The notes below the pieces were generated by a model. It did no database searches, was not told where the DNA came from, and saw nothing but the letters and a program-made list of their open reading frames with translations. The position numbers and the translations under genes are program-made. Of a stretch of DNA of 64,000 bases, positions 51,643 to 60,646 are shown in pieces (positions within the stretch are counted from its first letter, which is position 1; each line of letters opens with the position of its first letter). The DNA comes from an uncultured Acetatifactor sp. (lineage in GTDB: Bacteria; Bacillota; Clostridia; Lachnospirales; Lachnospiraceae), in assembly GCA_947627115.1 (NCBI GenBank), contig CANQUQ010000001.1, forward strand, positions 62,001 through 126,000, given 5' to 3'.

Positions 51643-52320
51643 TCAGATGACAGCCTCCCCGTCGTGGGTCAGTAAAGATACCATCTCCACCTCCGCCAGC
51701 TCGTTGATCGCACTCAGCATGTCCGACGCGCCCTTTCTGATTCGGAGCTCCATCACCATATCCATGCCGTTCTTGGTCAGATTCCGGGATCTCACACGGA
51801 CATGTCTCGCATAGCGGGAAACGATCTGCGTCACCTGACTCTCCACCCCCGCATTGCTCGCATTCAGCACCAAAAGCATGGGCGTTCTGGGCGCCGGCAA
51901 GCATTCCAGGAGCAGTACCACGATCGTGACACAGAGGGACAGCATCAGCGCCATACCGTAAAGTCCCGCGCCGCAGATGATTCCCACGGCAATGGACCAG
52001 AACAGGAACACCAGGTCCATAGGCTCTTTTACCGCCGTGCGGAAACGGACAATGGAGAGCGCGCCCACCATACCCAGCGAGATTACTACGCTGGACTGAA
52101 TCGCAAGAATGATTGCAGCGGTGATCATCGCCATGGCGACCAGCGAAATGTTAAAGCTTTTTGAATAGAATGCTTTTCTGGAGACCACACGGTAGACAAG
52201 ATAAATGTAAATACCGAGAATGGCTGTGACGGCCAGCGTCACCGATACGGAAATCAGATTGAATTCCGCGACATTGAGTCCCTCCAGAAATGATTTTTTT
52301 AATACGTCGTTAAATCCCAT
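51643..52320 (-). CDS. DUF4956 membrane protein
   Basis: 225 residues. Four membrane segments fill residues about 22-135, including the family's conserved stretch SLGMVGALSIVRFRTAVKEPMDLVFLFW with its charged R-F-R inside the membrane region, followed by a cytosolic ferredoxin-like end domain (VRVRSRNLTKNGMDMVMELRIRKG). GGAGAAAAGGATC precedes the ATG. The family often stands beside VTC and CotH genes, as here. No biochemical function is established; a polyphosphate or phosphate-handling role is inferred from context. Confidence 0.9.
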   Translation of the reverse strand: MGFNDVLKKSFLEGLNVAEFNLISVSVTLAVTAILGIYIYLVYRVVSRKAFYSKSFNISLVAMAMITAAIILAIQSSVVISLGMVGALSIVRFRTAVKEPMDLVFLFWSIAVGIICGAGLYGMALMLSLCVTIVVLLLECLPAPRTPMLLVLNASNAGVESQVTQIVSRYARHVRVRSRNLTKNGMDMVMELRIRKGASDMLSAINELAEVEMVSLLTHDGEAVI

Positions 52321-52373
52321 GATCCTTTTCTCCTATCTGTATGATCTTATCCTGACCGGCGCATAGCTGCGCC

Positions 52374-53096
52374 TCACACACAAAAATCTCCGGTCAGCCT
52401 GCGAGCGGTATAGTACTTGGAGTTTGTCGTCTGGCTCAGATTTTTAAGCTGAAGCTCCCGGTAGATATAATCGGGGAACAGCTCATCATACTTGACCTCC
52501 AGAAGGTGCGTGCCGCTTGCCATCAAGGGTCTTGTATGGATCTGCGGCTTCAGGAAGTCCTGCACGGAAGATGTGGCGGAAATATTCCTGTCAAAAGTAA
52601 TGCGCACGTTGCCGATGGGACATAAAAAAGGCTCCCTCTCATATTCCACGATCACTTTGGGCCTGTACAGCCTGGTGCGGTACAAAACAAAAAATTTGTT
52701 GAGCACAGGGTCTGCTCCTGCCGGCAGTTTATAGCGTCCTTCCAAAATAGCACGGCACTCCTCCCCGGTAATCCTGCAGGCATATTTGTGGTTCTTTCCG
52801 CCGATCTTCTGTTTGCACTCCAGGGTGATATAATCCGGGTCTCCGTTATACGACCGGATGCGGAATTTCTCCCGGCAGTCCGTCCCGTCCTCGTTCTCAT
52901 AATAACAGGTGTCGGCGTAGTCATCAAAGTAGACACTGCGCACCGTATATCTGCCGCTTGCTCCGGCGTGGGGATCCGGCGTGCAGATATGCCGGATGCG
53001 CGCCCTCAGAAGTCCAAGCTCCTGTTCGCTGCACAGATATTTCAATTCGTTCCGATATTTTATCCCGCCGGAAATGACATTTTTCCTTTTCAACAT
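52374..53096 (-). CDS. VTC-domain polyphosphate polymerase
   Basis: 240 residues, one complete VTC tunnel domain. The basic residues expected in the active tunnel are visible: KYRNELKYLCS, YTVRSVYFDDYADTCYYENEDG, REKFRIRSYNGD, ITLECKQKIGGKNHKY, VIVEYEREPF and LLEVKYDELFPDYI. VTC-type enzymes make polyphosphate from nucleoside triphosphates. GGAGACTTC precedes the ATG. It is followed at 53 bases by DUF4956 and then CotH. There is no SPX domain, so control must differ from the yeast enzyme. Confidence 0.92.
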   Translation of the reverse strand: MLKRKNVISGGIKYRNELKYLCSEQELGLLRARIRHICTPDPHAGASGRYTVRSVYFDDYADTCYYENEDGTDCREKFRIRSYNGDPDYITLECKQKIGGKNHKYACRITGEECRAILEGRYKLPAGADPVLNKFFVLYRTRLYRPKVIVEYEREPFLCPIGNVRITFDRNISATSSVQDFLKPQIHTRPLMASGTHLLEVKYDELFPDYIYRELQLKNLSQTTNSKYYTARRLTGDFCV

Positions 53097-53134
53097 GAAG
53101 TCTCCGTCCTGTCGGGCAGCCGTGCCCCGAAAAT

Positions 53135-54448
53135 TTATTTTCCCATCAGCTGCGCCAGCACTTCTTTCGCTTTTTCCAGTTGATTGTCGGGACGGTCCTC
53201 ACTGCCGTAGTAGGCCTCCCCGTCGAACTCGCACAGCACGTCCGGCTCAATGCCTGTTCCGTGGATATTGTTCCCCTTCGGCGTGTAGTAAGCGCTGATG
53301 GTCATTTTAACGGCGGAACCGTCGCGAAGAGGAATGATCTGCTGCACGATCCCCTTGCCGAAGGTGGTGGTGCCGACCAATGTCCCCACTCCGTAGTCCC
53401 GGATGGCGCCTGCCATGATTTCCGCGGCGCTGGCGGAATTACCGTCCACCAGAACTACCAGCGGCACCTCCAGCTGCTTTTTCCCGTCGCACTTATATTC
53501 GTCACGGTGCCCTGTCTTATCCTCAGTATAAACGATCAGGCCCTCCGGCAGGATCATCTGACACATCTCCACCACGGCTTCCAGCCTTCCTCCCGGATTG
53601 CCGCGCAGATCCAGGATCAGTCCCTGCATGCCGGAGCCCCGCGCCTCAGTCAGCGCATCCCTGAACTGGTTCACCGTGACATCATCGAACTCCAGTATTT
53701 CAATATAAGCCATATTGTTATCCAGCATGGTCAGCGTCACAGTAGGCGCCTCGACCCTCGCCCTGGTCATGGTGAAATCAAGCAGGTCGTCCTCCCCGTC
53801 GCGCTGTACGGAGATCGTTACCTGGGTGTCCTCCGGGCCCTTGATCAGCGCAATGGCTGCGTCAAGGGACATGCCGTACACGCTCTCTCCGTCCACCTCG
53901 TAGACCACATCATCCGGTCTCAGTCCTGCCGCCTCCGCGGGCGTACCCGGAATCAGGCCGGCGACCATCGGAAGTCCCGTCTCGCTTTCCTGTGTCATAT
54001 AGGCGCCGATACCGTAATACAGCCCCTCCGTCTCCTGCATAAAGCTCTCGAACTCTTCCTTGGTGTAATACACCGTATAAGGATCGCCCAGCGCGTCCAG
54101 CATCCCCCTGTAGGCGCCCTCCTGCAGCTCTTCGTCGGTGACCTCCTCCAGATAATAGTATTGGTCGATGGTATCTTCCAGCGCCTGCATTTTGGACAAA
54201 AAATCCCTGTCGACGACGGAATCCTCCGATGCCACCGTCTGATTTCCGCTGGCGGTCACCCTTCCGGAAATAAGGCTGAAATACAGCACCGCAGCCAGCC
54301 CTGCAATCAGAGCCGTTATGCCCAGTCCCACGAACATGCCGGCTGTAAAGATAACGCCGATTCCCCCGCCGCGGTCGGCCTTGGAGGATACTCCCGCAGA
54401 CGGCATCTGTCCGGAAGCACGATCGATATTTGTCTCATTTCTGTCCAT
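53135..54448 (-). CDS. ctpA: Carboxy-terminal processing protease, S41 family
   Basis: 437 residues: a cytosolic 30-residue start, one membrane segment (about 31-55), a helical region, a PDZ domain (about 130-215; GIGAYMTQESETGLPMVAG, AGLRPDDVVYEVDGES) and the catalytic domain with ILDLRGNPGGRLEAV, the nucleophile region VDGNSASAAEIMAGAI and the general base lysine in TTFGKGIVQQ. It acts outside the membrane. Encoded 52 bases after the M23 hydrolase gene, it may trim that protein or other envelope proteins, as CtpA-type proteases do for wall hydrolases elsewhere (inference). Confidence 0.95.
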   Translation of the reverse strand: MDRNETNIDRASGQMPSAGVSSKADRGGGIGVIFTAGMFVGLGITALIAGLAAVLYFSLISGRVTASGNQTVASEDSVVDRDFLSKMQALEDTIDQYYYLEEVTDEELQEGAYRGMLDALGDPYTVYYTKEEFESFMQETEGLYYGIGAYMTQESETGLPMVAGLIPGTPAEAAGLRPDDVVYEVDGESVYGMSLDAAIALIKGPEDTQVTISVQRDGEDDLLDFTMTRARVEAPTVTLTMLDNNMAYIEILEFDDVTVNQFRDALTEARGSGMQGLILDLRGNPGGRLEAVVEMCQMILPEGLIVYTEDKTGHRDEYKCDGKKQLEVPLVVLVDGNSASAAEIMAGAIRDYGVGTLVGTTTFGKGIVQQIIPLRDGSAVKMTISAYYTPKGNNIHGTGIEPDVLCEFDGEAYYGSEDRPDNQLEKAKEVLAQLMGK

Positions 54449-54500
54449 ATATATGGCCCCTCTTTTCTATACTTCTTACACCCTGATACGCCGTTTGGCG

Positions 54501-55742
54501 CTATTCACTCAAGTAATTCCACGGCGAGGTATATTCACCGTTCAGTCTCACGCCAAAATGCAGATGGTTGCCTGTCGAACGTCCCGTACTGCCCACCGCG
54601 GCTATCGTTTCTCCGCGGACTACAATATCGTCCTTGTTCACATACAGCGCGGAGGCATGCATATATATGGTGAACAGCCCGTCGCCGTGATCTATCATGA
54701 TATAATTCCCCATGGTCTCACTGTAGGCCGCTGCCACTACCACGCCGTCGTATGCCGCATAGATCGACGTGCCCGCAGGCGCCGCCAGATCCACACCGTT
54801 GTGGAACTGCTCTACTCCAAGGATCGGATGGATCCGCATTCCGTATTCGTCGGAAATTCTGGTATAAGTAGCCAACGGAAATTTAAATTTTCCGCCATCG
54901 TATCTCACGACGGTACCGTTGTTGGCCAGGACGCGCTTCTTTTCCTCCGCTATTGCCGCCTCAAGAGCTGCGATCTCGGCATTTTGGGCCGCGATCTCCT
55001 CCTCCAGCTCCTTGATTGCCTGATCCTTGGTCCTGATATCCGTCTCATAGCTGATGATATCCTGGGTCTTCTGTTCGATCAGCTCCTTCAGGCTCTGCTT
55101 TTCCAGCTCCGCATTGGCCTGGGTCTGCAGCATGATTTCCTTTTCCAGCTCCAGATGCTCCTGGCACAGTTCCACATACTCTCTTATATTCCGGTAATCC
55201 TCCCACATTGTGTGCTCATAGGAAATGACCTTTTCCACGTAATCGGCCTTATTTAAAAATTCGCTGAAGCTGTGTGAAGACAGCAGGATATCCATGGCCT
55301 GAGGATTGCCCGTCTCATACGCAAAATTGATGTAGCCGACCATGTGTTCCTTCTGAGAATTTTCTCTCTCGATCGCCTCGTCCAGTTCCTTTTGCGTCTG
55401 CTCCAGCTCCTCCTCCTTTTCATGGATCTGCTGAGTCAGTCTCACCAAATTCTTGTCAATCTCCGCCACGCTGTTGTCCAGCTCAAAAATGTAGTTGTTC
55501 AGGTCGGTACGTTTCGACTCCAGATCGTCCTTCAGCTTCTGAAGGTCCGTCAGACCGCTCTGAAGATTTTCCTTATCCTTCCTGGCCTGAGCGATCTGTT
55601 CCTCCTTCTCCCGGATACTGTCGGAAGTAACGGCGGGAGTATTGGCGGGCGCTGCGCATACCTGGGGCACTTCTGTCCTCCATAACAGTGTAGCACAGAC
55701 CGACAATAGAGCGATTAGGCAAATTATGGCTTTCCTGTTCAT
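54501..55742 (-). CDS. Secreted coiled-coil M23 peptidase (EnvC/PcsB-like)
   Basis: 413 residues from ATG 55740-55742. A signal peptide ends near AAPAN. A long coiled coil follows at about residues 45-265 (for example KEEQIAQARKDKENLQSGL and IAAQNAEIAALEAAIAEEK), then the M23 domain with EYGMRIHPILGVEQFHNGVDLAAPAG (zinc His and Asp), YAAYDGVVVAAAYSETMGNYI and the HLHFGVR motif, all intact. Located ten bases after ftsX, it is the expected wall hydrolase activated by FtsEX during division. Confidence 0.95.
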   Translation of the reverse strand: MNRKAIICLIALLSVCATLLWRTEVPQVCAAPANTPAVTSDSIREKEEQIAQARKDKENLQSGLTDLQKLKDDLESKRTDLNNYIFELDNSVAEIDKNLVRLTQQIHEKEEELEQTQKELDEAIERENSQKEHMVGYINFAYETGNPQAMDILLSSHSFSEFLNKADYVEKVISYEHTMWEDYRNIREYVELCQEHLELEKEIMLQTQANAELEKQSLKELIEQKTQDIISYETDIRTKDQAIKELEEEIAAQNAEIAALEAAIAEEKKRVLANNGTVVRYDGGKFKFPLATYTRISDEYGMRIHPILGVEQFHNGVDLAAPAGTSIYAAYDGVVVAAAYSETMGNYIMIDHGDGLFTIYMHASALYVNKDDIVVRGETIAAVGSTGRSTGNHLHFGVRLNGEYTSPWNYLSE

Positions 55743-55752
55743 AGACACCATC

Positions 55753-56700
55753 CTACACGCGCAAATGTTTTCTCACCGTGGTCACACTGCCGAAAAATCC
55801 GATTCCTATGCCGACCAAAAGTGACACAGGCGTCAGCGTATGGAAGATCTCCTCCACAGACAGAAAATGCAGGAAACCGCTCAACACGGCGAACCTTTCC
55901 ACAATATATGTCAGGGCATAATTGTAAATACTGTAGATCAACCACAGCGGAATAACGGCGCCGATCAGTCCGATCAGCATTCCTTCCAGAACAAAGGGCG
56001 CTCTCACAAAGAAGTCGGTGGCGCCAATGTATTTCATGATATTGATCTCCTCCGAGCGGACGGAGATGCCGATAGCTACCGTATTGCTGATCAGGAAGAT
56101 GCTGACCGCCAGCAGGATGGCAATGATGCCGAGAGACACGTAAGCGATGAGCAGGTTCGCGCCGCTCAGCGTATCCGCCGTCACCTCCGAGTACCTGACC
56201 TTTCTGACCTCCGGAATCGACTGCAGCCATGTCACCAGAGCACTCTGCATAGAGACATCGCTGAGGTACACCTCATAATTATCCTCGCCGGCCAGCGGGT
56301 TTTCCGGGAACGCCTCCGCATATTCCTCGCCGTATGAGTTTGTGGCAAATTCCTTCCATGCCTGATCGTCGGAGACGAACCGTATCTTAGATACCTCCGG
56401 CCGTCTTGCGATCATCTGGCCGATCTCTTCCAGCCGCGCATCGGAGGGAAGCTGATCCGGGGTATGGCTTTCACAGCGGTCGCCCAGGGGACCCTCTTCA
56501 TGATGAAAGAACACGGTGAGGGAGACCCCCTCCTCCACCCGCATCACAATATTCTGAAAATTAGAGACAATAGCGTAAAATACACCAAACAGGAACAGAC
56601 AGGCGGATATGGTGGCAATGGAGGCAAGGGAATACCATTTATTTCGGAAGATATTGGAAAATCCCTGCTTGACCGTATACAGCAGTGTACTAATCTTCAT
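55753..56700 (-). CDS. ftsX: Cell-division ABC transporter permease FtsX
   Basis: 315 residues from ATG 56698-56700, overlapping the ftsE stop by 11 bases (GGAGAGTACATCG upstream). Membrane segment one lies at about 24-46 (LASIATISACLFLFGVFYAIV), then an outer domain of about 130 residues and three further segments in the C-terminal half with GATDFFVRAPFVLEGMLIGLIG. It passes ATP-driven movement from FtsE to the outer M23 hydrolase. Confidence 0.96.
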   Translation of the reverse strand: MKISTLLYTVKQGFSNIFRNKWYSLASIATISACLFLFGVFYAIVSNFQNIVMRVEEGVSLTVFFHHEEGPLGDRCESHTPDQLPSDARLEEIGQMIARRPEVSKIRFVSDDQAWKEFATNSYGEEYAEAFPENPLAGEDNYEVYLSDVSMQSALVTWLQSIPEVRKVRYSEVTADTLSGANLLIAYVSLGIIAILLAVSIFLISNTVAIGISVRSEEINIMKYIGATDFFVRAPFVLEGMLIGLIGAVIPLWLIYSIYNYALTYIVERFAVLSGFLHFLSVEEIFHTLTPVSLLVGIGIGFFGSVTTVRKHLRV

Positions 56701-57433
56701 CGATGTACTCTCCTCCCTCTTTATCACTTACAATGACGCCCTTTTTCATGGTGACGACCCGCTTGTGCATGGAATTGACAATATCCTTGTTATGAGTCAC
56801 CACTACCACCGTGGTACCGCTCTCGTTGATTTCCTCCAGCAGCCGCATGATCTCCCAGGAGTTCTTGGGATCCAGATTGCCGGTAGGTTCGTCGGCCAGC
56901 AGGATCGCCGGGCTGTTGATCAGCGCCCTTGCCAGCGCCACCCGCTGCTGCTCGCCTCCCGACAGCTGCTTTGTCTTGGCCTTATATTTTCCGGCCAGTC
57001 CCACCGTAGCCAGTATCTCCGGCACATTTCTCCTGATCTCCGCAGGGGGCGTCTCCACGATCCTCTGGGCAAAGGCCACGTTCTCATAGACGTTCCTGTC
57101 GTTCAGCAGGCGGAAATCCTGGAACACCACACCGATATTCCGGCGGAACCTGGGGACCTGCCTGTGCTTTAATCTGGCCAGATCATGTCCCATAACATAA
57201 ACACTGCCGCTGGTAGCCGTGAGCTCCCGCAGCAGAAGTTTGATCAGCGTGGATTTGCCGGAGCCGCTGTCTCCCACAATAAATACAAATTCCCCTCTCC
57301 CGATTCCAAGTGTAATGCCGTTCAGAGCCGGGGAGCCGGTAGAATAGACTTTTCTCACGTTGTCCAGATAGATCACGCCCTGTTCCTCTATCATCTGCTC
57401 CCGCTGCTTTCTCAACTGTTCCTTGTTCGCCAT
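56690..57433 (-). CDS. ftsE: Cell-division ATP-binding protein FtsE
   Basis: 247 residues. Walker [17 protein letters not shown] near residue 54, Q-loop [20 protein letters not shown] near 102, signature [19 protein letters not shown] near 155, Walker [17 protein letters not shown] and the H-loop [12 protein letters not shown] 14-residue N-terminal extension and a longer C-terminus ([12 protein letters not shown]) exceed E. coli FtsE. CTGGAGGAAGAAG precedes the ATG, 17 bases after the regulator gene. Confidence 0.96.
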   Translation of the reverse strand: MANKEQLRKQREQMIEEQGVIYLDNVRKVYSTGSPALNGITLGIGRGEFVFIVGDSGSGKSTLIKLLLRELTATSGSVYVMGHDLARLKHRQVPRFRRNIGVVFQDFRLLNDRNVYENVAFAQRIVETPPAEIRRNVPEILATVGLAGKYKAKTKQLSGGEQQRVALARALINSPAILLADEPTGNLDPKNSWEIMRLLEEINESGTTVVVVTHNKDIVNSMHKRVVTMKKGVIVSDKEGGEYIDED

Positions 57434-57450
57434 CTTCTTCCTCCAGAATA

Positions 57451-58536
57451 TTAGTAGTCAGTACTTTCCATATATTTCATGTATTTTACCACCATGAGGG
57501 CGATCTTAAAGGTAATGGCGTCCTCAAAGACGCGCAGATCCAGCCCCGTGGTCTTTTGAAGCTTATCCAGCCGGTAGACCAGAGTATTTCTATGTATGAA
57601 CAATTGCCGTGAGGTCTCAGACACATTCAGGCTGTTCTCAAAGAACTTATAAATAGTCGACAGGGTCTCTTCGTCAAAATCATCAGGGCTCTTGCCGCCG
57701 AAGATCTCTTTGATGAACATCCTGCACAGAGGAATGGGAAGCTGATAGATCAGGCGTCCTATTCCCAGCTCACTGTAAGCCACGATATCCCTCTCATCAA
57801 AGAATATCTTGCCCACATCAAGCGCCATCTTGGCCTCCTTGTAGGAACGGCTGACCTCCTTGATCTCACGGACCACCGTCCCGTAAGCAATCCGGATATC
57901 GTGAATGCCTTCTTTCTGCAGGAACTGTTCAAGAGATCTTGCCAGGCGCTCGATCTCCTTGGCCGGATCCGCTTCTGACAGTTCTCTTACCACAATGACG
58001 TTATTCTCGTCCACCGCCGTCACAAAATCTTTGCCGCTGCTGCTCAAATGTGTCCTGGCCAACTCCAGGGCATTGCTGTCTTTTCCGTTTCCGGACTCGA
58101 CGATCACCACCACCCTGGGCACATCCGTCTGGATGTGCAGTTTTTTGGACCGGCTGTATATATCCACCAGCAGAAGATTGTCCAGCAGAAGATTCTTAAT
58201 AAAATTGTCTTTATCAAAGCGCTCCTTATATGCCACCAGAAGATTCTGTATCTGAAAGGCAGCCATCTTTCCCACCATGTAGACATCCTCGCCGGTACCG
58301 CCGACCACGAGGATATACTCCAACTGCTGCTCGTCATATATCTTAAAATACTGATATCCCTGTATTTCCTGGGAATCTGCGGGCGAAGCGGCAAAATCCG
58401 CGGATATCGCTACGCTGCTGCTCATGTCCGTTGTGGAAGCCACTTCCTTGCCGTCCGCGTCCATGACGCACAGATCCACTCTTGCGATATTTTTCAGACC
58501 GTCAATTGTATTCTGCAATATCTGATTTGAGATCAT
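57451..58536 (-). CDS. CdaR/PucR-type helix-turn-helix regulator
   Basis: 361 residues from ATG 58534-58536 (GGAGCGGGAGTT upstream). The N-terminal ligand-sensing part (residues 1-120) contains LQNTIDGLKNIARVDLCVMD, the middle has a degenerate GGDEF-like fold, and the C-terminal PucR-type HTH reads TLSTIYKFFENSLNVSETSRQLFIHRNTLVYRLDKLQKTTG. Members are cytosolic activators that sense small sugar acids or nucleotides, but this one stands directly before ftsE with 17 bases between, so division-linked wall hydrolysis may be under its control. It seems to be the first gene of the run that ends with cotH. Confidence 0.9.
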   Translation of the reverse strand: MISNQILQNTIDGLKNIARVDLCVMDADGKEVASTTDMSSSVAISADFAASPADSQEIQGYQYFKIYDEQQLEYILVVGGTGEDVYMVGKMAAFQIQNLLVAYKERFDKDNFIKNLLLDNLLLVDIYSRSKKLHIQTDVPRVVVIVESGNGKDSNALELARTHLSSSGKDFVTAVDENNVIVVRELSEADPAKEIERLARSLEQFLQKEGIHDIRIAYGTVVREIKEVSRSYKEAKMALDVGKIFFDERDIVAYSELGIGRLIYQLPIPLCRMFIKEIFGGKSPDDFDEETLSTIYKFFENSLNVSETSRQLFIHRNTLVYRLDKLQKTTGLDLRVFEDAITFKIALMVVKYMKYMESTDY

Positions 58537-58663
58537 AACTCCCGCTCCTTTTATTGTTCCACAACCCAAGCGCCAAAACCTGCTCCGCTATTTTCAAATC
58601 ATATACTACAAATGTACAAAAAATACCGTAAAAAAGCAATAGGATTTTATGAATTTTCACAAA

Positions 58664-58696
58664 AAGACTGCCTGAGATATCACGTCAGGCAGTCTT
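58664..58696 (-). terminator. Terminator after the YjfB-like gene
   Basis: AAGACTGCCTGA / TCAGGCAGTCTT, a perfect 12-bp stem with a 9-base loop, followed on the minus strand by TTTTTGTG. It isolates the motility peptide gene from the regulator gene. Confidence 0.9.
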
Positions 58697-58739
58697 AACC
58701 TTTTATTTCATGTCCGTACGTATATTTATTATTAATTTA

Positions 58740-58931
58740 TTATACGTACATGTCCAGATTTGCGCCCACAGCCGGATTCACGCTCCGCTCCATGGCTGCC
58801 GAGTCGATCATTTGCACCAGACCTGCTCCAAGCGCTTCATTTGTATCCAGAGCCTTGCTTAAGACAGCAGTTCCTACCTGGGACTGCAAGGAAATATTTG
58901 ACAATGCCATCGAAACACCTGCTATATCCAA
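58740..58931 (-). CDS. YjfB-type putative motility protein
   Basis: 63 residues, starting at TTG 58929-58931 with AAGGGGG seven bases upstream. The pattern DIAGVSMALSNISLQSQVGTAVLSKALD ... NPAVGANLDMYV is the YjfB putative motility family, small helical proteins found in flagellated Firmicutes and often under flagellar control. The function is unknown. It is monocistronic with an extended -10 promoter and a strong terminator. I see no good sigma-D (FliA) box. Confidence 0.88.
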   Translation of the reverse strand: MDIAGVSMALSNISLQSQVGTAVLSKALDTNEALGAGLVQMIDSAAMERSVNPAVGANLDMYV

Positions 58932-58969
58932 TTGTCATTCCCCCTTTGCGCAGTTTTCAGATTACTTAT

Positions 58970-58978
58970 ATCATAACA
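58970..58978 (-). promoter_or_regulatory. Extended -10 promoter of the YjfB-like gene
   Basis: TGT-TATGAT on the minus strand about 40 bases upstream of the TTG start. Confidence 0.5.
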
Positions 58979-59035
58979 CATCTTTTGCCGCTTTTCCATA
59001 CTTTCTTGCAATTTTCATAATTTTTTGCGGTCCGC

Positions 59036-59875
59036 TTACTGTGTCCGGCGCACCATCCGTTCATCTATAACGATCCTTCCTTCCTTCAGGAGGCGCCCGA
59101 CGGCACGCTTGAACTGATTCTTGCTCATGCCGGTCTCCTGCACGATCACTTCGGGGGACGCCTTATCGCTGAACGGCAGCGACCCTCCCCGGCGGTCCAG
59201 CAGCTCAAGGATCGCTTTTGCGTCCGCATCCATCTGGATATACGCCTTATCCCGAATACTCAGGGAAAGCCGGCCGTCCTCAAGCACCTTGACGACTCTC
59301 GCCGTCACATCCTCCCCCAGCTCTACTCTGCCGTAAAGCTCCTTTGACGGGATCAGCCCGGAATAAAGGTTGTCTACTGCCACAAAGGCTCCAAAATTTC
59401 TGCTGATCTCATAGACCCGCCCCGTAACCTTATCCTCCTCCTTATAGGGGCTGTCACTGCGCAGGTTCCCGTATACGTTCATGGTTGCGCAGAGACGGTC
59501 GCTCTTGTCGATATAGAGGGAGACCAGCACCTTCCTTCCCTGTTCTACCCTGCCCCGCTGCTGCTTAAAGGGAAGCAGCAGATCCTTCTCCAGGCCCCAA
59601 TCCAGGAACGCACCGATCCTGTCTACCTGGACTACCGTCAGCTCGGCCACCTGCCCCAGCTCCAGCTTCGGCTCCCTGACCGTTGCGATCAGCCTGTCCC
59701 GTGAGTCCCGGTAGACGAACACTGAGAGCCTGTCTCCTATATCACTTCCCGGAGGGACCTGCCTGATGGGCAGCAGCACCCTCTCCTGGGCCTTCTCCCT
59801 GTCCGGCGCCAGATAAACGCCGAATTCTACTTTCTTAACAATTTCCAGTTCCTGTCTCTCGCCAAGACGTATCAT
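59036..59875 (-). CDS. cvfB: CvfB-like S1 RNA-binding protein
   Basis: 279 residues. Consecutive S1-type beta barrels occupy about 1-215 (QELEIVKKVEFGVYLAP; AELTVVQVDRIGAFLDWGLEKDLLLPF; DKVTGRVYEISRNFGAFVAVDNLYSGLIPSKEL), followed by a C-terminal winged helix (PEVIVQETGMSKNQFKRAVGRLLKEGRIVI). This is the CvfB/YitL layout of Firmicutes, an RNA-binding protein that affects virulence gene expression in Staphylococcus. GGAGGTCTTCC precedes the ATG, 12 bases after the thioesterase gene. Confidence 0.93.
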   Translation of the reverse strand: MIRLGERQELEIVKKVEFGVYLAPDREKAQERVLLPIRQVPPGSDIGDRLSVFVYRDSRDRLIATVREPKLELGQVAELTVVQVDRIGAFLDWGLEKDLLLPFKQQRGRVEQGRKVLVSLYIDKSDRLCATMNVYGNLRSDSPYKEEDKVTGRVYEISRNFGAFVAVDNLYSGLIPSKELYGRVELGEDVTARVVKVLEDGRLSLSIRDKAYIQMDADAKAILELLDRRGGSLPFSDKASPEVIVQETGMSKNQFKRAVGRLLKEGRIVIDERMVRRTQ

Positions 59876-59887
59876 GGAAGACCTCCG

Positions 59888-60604
59888 TCAAACCGCTTCA
59901 TTCGCAGAAAATTCCACCGTCACATAGGGGGCATTGGCCCGGTCGGTCAGAGCAACTGTCACCTTCCCGTCGTCCGCAGCCACATAGGGTATCAGTATAT
60001 CATTTAAGAAGGCCTGCTTCTTATATTCCGCACGCAGCTGCCGGATCACAAAACCTTCCGGCAGAAGATCCATGGCCATATTCACGAACTGGCCGTTGTT
60101 CACGTGATGATTGGTGTCGATATGATGACTTTTCACCGTGATCGGTTCCCCCGCGCCGCCTCCCTGAGGGATCGCGATCTTGCGGGGCGCGTATTCCATA
60201 TCCAGCTTTTCTCCCATGCCGTAGCCGCGCACCATTTCCTCCGTCACGGCGCTGGGCCTGGCCTTCTGCGTATCGAGCAGGCTCCACAGGCTGTTGGCCT
60301 TGGCGATATAATTTCCCTCCGCATCCGTCATCCAGAAATTACGGCAGCCGATAAAACTCTTCATATCATACGGCTGTGTGCCCACCGTCACCTCCTCGCC
60401 CAGAAGAGGATAACGCTCCACTACGATCTGCCAGGAGGAAAGGACCCATACCAGGTGCCTGTCCCGCAAATACTGTATGCCCAGGCCCACGTCCTCCGAG
60501 TGAAAGGTGGAGCAGTCCTGAAAATAATTGATAAGAGCCAGCATCGTCAGCTTTCCCTGACTGTCCGTCTCACTGTATCGGATCCTGCTATTGAATGTAT
60601 ACAT
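59888..60604 (-). CDS. Acyl-ACP thioesterase
   Basis: 238 residues with two hotdog halves: FNSRIRYSETDSQGKLTMLALINYFQD with the first-half catalytic-region residues, VWVLSSWQIVVERYPLLGEEVTVGT, and the second half VKSHHIDTNHHVNNGQFVNMAMD, which contains the N-x-H catalytic pair of FatA-type enzymes. It releases fatty acids from acyl carrier protein. GAGGTTGGAAAA precedes the ATG. It lies between the CPBP protease gene and cvfB, all in one direction. Confidence 0.92.
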   Translation of the reverse strand: MYTFNSRIRYSETDSQGKLTMLALINYFQDCSTFHSEDVGLGIQYLRDRHLVWVLSSWQIVVERYPLLGEEVTVGTQPYDMKSFIGCRNFWMTDAEGNYIAKANSLWSLLDTQKARPSAVTEEMVRGYGMGEKLDMEYAPRKIAIPQGGGAGEPITVKSHHIDTNHHVNNGQFVNMAMDLLPEGFVIRQLRAEYKKQAFLNDILIPYVAADDGKVTVALTDRANAPYVTVEFSANEAV

Positions 60605-60646
60605 TTTTCCAACCTCTTTCCGGCCGACTGCGCCTCACACCGATCT

